NCBI RefSeq assembly: GCF_014204325.1
Contig: NZ_JACHKT010000015.1
Coordinates: forward strand, 62,001-126,000
Reading direction: 5' to 3'
Source: Arcicella rosea
Lineage (GTDB): Bacteria > Bacteroidota > Bacteroidia > Cytophagales > Spirosomataceae
Length of the DNA stretch: 64,000 nt
A model generated the notes under the pieces. The model saw only the letters and a program-made list of their open reading frames with translations. It was not told the origin of the DNA and searched no databases. A program made the position numbers and the translations under genes. Shown here piece by piece: positions 63,847 to 64,000 of this stretch (the first letter of the stretch is position 1; every line of letters starts with the position of its first letter).

Positions 63847-64000
63847 TTATTTATCGCTTTTGGGGTCGAAAACAGAAAATGATTTATCAAAAAAATGAGA
63901 GTTTGGTATTGTTATTATTGCATTATTTACTGTTTTTATGTACACAAAAAAATAATTTAATTCAATAACTTCTCCCTCGTATTGATAGTCTTTATGCAAT
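63847..64000 (-). CDS. MscS-like mechanosensitive channel, 3' end only
   Basis: Reading leftward from the window edge, an open frame of about 50 residues runs to a stop at 63847-63849. It contains GEVIELNYFFVYIKT, a hydrophobic beta strand, then AIITIPNSHFF and a short C-terminal tail. This matches the middle beta domain of the MscS family (typical EGTVEEI-x-TxIRT followed by IPNS). MscS channels release solutes on osmotic downshock. The start lies outside the window, so the length and type cannot be judged. The IPNS motif is the main support. Confidence 0.6.
   Translation of the reverse strand, partial: LHKDYQYEGEVIELNYFFVYIKTVNNAIITIPNSHFFDKSFSVFDPKSDK

Overview
The window is about 64 kb of AT-rich chromosome from a member of the Bacteroidota, most likely Cytophagales. 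The reasons are a SusC/SusD pair with a second truncated SusC, a type IX secretion C-terminal sorting domain, a bacillithiol deacetylase (bshB1), stand-alone LytTR regulators, an ECF sigma/anti-sigma pair, and strong hairpin terminators between tightly spaced genes. No rRNA gene or ordinary tRNA is visible. The species cannot be fixed from the sequence.

Left edge (1-3.3 kb): an RNA quality-control locus. A Ro60-type TROVE/vWA protein (rsr) is read leftward and followed within about 25 bases by three tandem tRNA-like elements on the same strand. The best one (29-125) folds as a permuted tRNA: T arm, then a capped acceptor-like stem, then D arm, all closed by a 9-bp stem. That is the layout of bacterial Y RNAs (YrlA type). 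A divergent WYL-domain regulator faces rsr. This is the most interesting part of the window.

3.3-9.1 kb: small membrane or hypothetical genes and repeat debris, then malic enzyme (maeB) and an aldose-1-epimerase-like protein. 9.2-19 kb: a DctA-type dicarboxylate carrier (a plausible partner of maeB), a secreted phosphatase, thioredoxin reductase, an M23/LysM cell-wall peptidase, bshB1, pdxH, a LytTR protein, a Tat-exported sugar isomerase-like protein, and an overlapping glycosyltransferase/FdtA-like pair. 19-27 kb: sigma/anti-sigma-barrel operon, MpaB-like oxygenase, SRPBCC protein, GMC oxidoreductase with a secreted VOC protein, then a 41-bp tandem repeat in front of a DUF6261-like gene.

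26.5-36.4 kb: housekeeping genes (LOG, rpiB, rbfA, FtsX-like permease, second SDF carrier, csaA) mixed with small unknowns, a VOC protein, DinB and a YafY-type WYL regulator. 36.7-46.2 kb: a probable nutrient-sensing locus with a membrane-embedded 7TM/AraC regulator and a LytTR protein converging on lipoprotein-SusD-SusC, with a SusC remnant cut off after its plug. 46.5-61.5 kb: patatin, MBL hydrolase, FKBP isomerase plus Prc protease, ftsK, a T9SS-exported FG-GAP protein, murF, a coiled-coil protein, and ahcY.

Right edge (61.7-64 kb): an accessory patch with a Vat/XAT acetyltransferase, a RAYT (Y1 HUH) transposase bracketed by inverted REP-like palindromes, a small lipoprotein, and the 3' end of an MscS-like channel gene running off the window. 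A related REP copy lies at about 3.9 kb.
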